Source of the DNA: Kosakonia oryzendophytica
GTDB lineage: Bacteria; Pseudomonadota; Gammaproteobacteria; Enterobacterales; Enterobacteriaceae
Length of the DNA: 32,110 nucleotides
Reading direction: 5' to 3'
NCBI RefSeq assembly: GCF_900094925.1
Contig: NZ_FMAY01000021.1
Span: forward strand, 1-32,110
Within the stretch, counting starts at the first letter, position 1. Every line of letters starts with the position of its first letter. The translations under genes and the position numbers were made by a program. The notes below the pieces were generated by a model that was not told the DNA's origin, did not search any database, and saw only the letters and a program-made list of their open reading frames with translations. This document shows, piece by piece, positions 31,855 through 32,110 of the stretch.

Positions 31855-31908
31855 CTCTGTGTGTAAATGGGTATAAAGGCGGGTTTTGCTGTGGAATGCA
31901 GCAGTCAG

Positions 31909-31967
31909 TCATTTTTATGTCATTTTTCTATTGCGGGGGACTGAGAACTCCCTATAATGCGCCTCCA
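31909..31967 (+). promoter_or_regulatory. Ribosomal RNA promoter P1 with UP-like element
   Basis: TTGCGG (31931-31936), a 16-base spacer and TATAAT (31953-31958) are followed by GCGCCTCC and a start at about A31967. The 16-base spacing and GC-rich discriminator are hallmarks of rrn P1 promoters under ppGpp/DksA control. CATTTTTATGTCATTTTTCTA (31910-31930, split here only by reading) forms an AT-rich UP-like region. Confidence 0.88.
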
Positions 31968-31980
31968 TCGACACGGCGGA

Positions 31981-31996
31981 TGTGAATCACTTCACA
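31981..31996. promoter_or_regulatory. CRP-like palindrome between rRNA P1 and P2
   Basis: TGTGA-ATCACT-TCACA is an exact match to the core CRP motif, although the outer bases do not fit well. It is centred about 22 bases after the P1 start and about 86 before the P2 start. It could also simply be a small leader hairpin (TGTGAA/TTCACA). Confidence 0.4.
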
Positions 31997-32040
31997 CAAA
32001 CAGCCGGTTCGGTTGAAGAGAAAAATCCTGAAATTCAGGG

Positions 32041-32075
32041 TTGACTCTGAAAGAGGAAAGCGTAATATACGCCAC
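32041..32075 (+). promoter_or_regulatory. Ribosomal RNA promoter P2
   Basis: TTGACT (32041-32046), a 16-base spacer and TAATAT (32063-32068) give the second, constitutive rRNA promoter, with a start near 32075. It stands about 108 bases after P1, the usual distance. Confidence 0.85.
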
Positions 32076-32078
32076 CTC

Positions 32079-32110
32079 GTGACAGCGCTCCAGAGCGCGT
32101 CACAACTGCT
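32079..32110 (+). ncRNA. rRNA leader, antitermination boxB hairpin and start of boxA
   Basis: GTGAC-A-GCGCTC (32079-32090) pairs with GAGCGC-GTCAC (32093-32103), followed by AACTGCT, where the window ends. In rrn leaders a hairpin (boxB) just before T-G-C-T-C-T-T-T-A-A-C-A (boxA) assembles the Nus antitermination complex. The 16S gene would lie about 170 or more bases to the right, outside the window. Nothing else was seen between P2 and the end. Confidence 0.75.

Noticed and set aside
31931-31936. The -35 box TTGCGG of rRNA P1 as an unusual, weakened promoter
   Set aside because: I recall the same hexamer in some E. coli rrn P1 promoters; with the 16-base spacer and UP-like region it is an ordinary rrn P1.

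Overview
The window is a stretch of enterobacterial chromosome, collinear over most of its length with the Escherichia coli K-12 rpoBC - thi - purHD neighbourhood. Nearly every conserved protein has the length and sequence I know from E. coli, for example RpoB 1342 aa, RpoC 1407 aa, ThiG 256 aa, HemE 354 aa and PurH 529 aa. It is not E. coli itself. A five-gene islet lies between rpoC and thiH, zraPSR is missing between yjaH and purD, and L7/L12 and Rsd differ slightly in length. A member of the Enterobacteriaceae outside Escherichia fits; I cannot name the genus from sequence alone.

Region 1 (1-13137, all + strand) is the translation and transcription core: the 3' two thirds of tufB, then secE-nusG, rplK-rplA, rplJ-rplL and rpoB-rpoC, ending at a strong terminator. 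Its control signals can be read in the sequence. They are the tufB terminator, an extended -10 promoter for secE, an L11 promoter overlapping the nusG terminator, the rplKA leader where L1 feedback acts, the L10 promoter and long L10 leader, and the rplL-rpoB attenuator followed by a long RNase III-type hairpin.

Region 2 (13205-17729) is the variable islet. It holds an exported alpha/beta hydrolase (+), a membrane-anchored AraC-type regulator (-) whose 3' end overlaps the hydrolase gene, a PTS IIB-IIA pair of the lactose/cellobiose family (-) with no IIC permease, and a dCACHE-GGDEF diguanylate cyclase (-). A CRP-like site and a LacI-family-like palindrome lie in front of the PTS pair.

Region 3 (17730-23662, - strand) is the thiamine operon thiCEFSGH, with overlapping or nearly touching genes. 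A TPP riboswitch with an unusually long P3 arm precedes thiC. Region 4 (23722-28672) holds rsd (-), diverging from nudC-hemE-nfi-yjaG-hupA-yjaH (+): anti-sigma-70 protein, RNA decapping/NADH pyrophosphatase, haem synthesis, DNA repair, a DUF416 protein, HU-alpha and a lipoprotein. A degenerate REP-like repeat follows yjaH.

Region 5 (28781-32110) is purHD (-) under a PurR-type operator, diverging from the P1/P2 promoters and antitermination leader of an rRNA operon (rrnE position in E. coli). The window ends before the 16S gene. No CRISPR array, insertion sequence, prophage gene or defence gene was seen. The least explained part is the rpoC-thiH islet, especially the IIC-less PTS pair beside a c-di-GMP enzyme.
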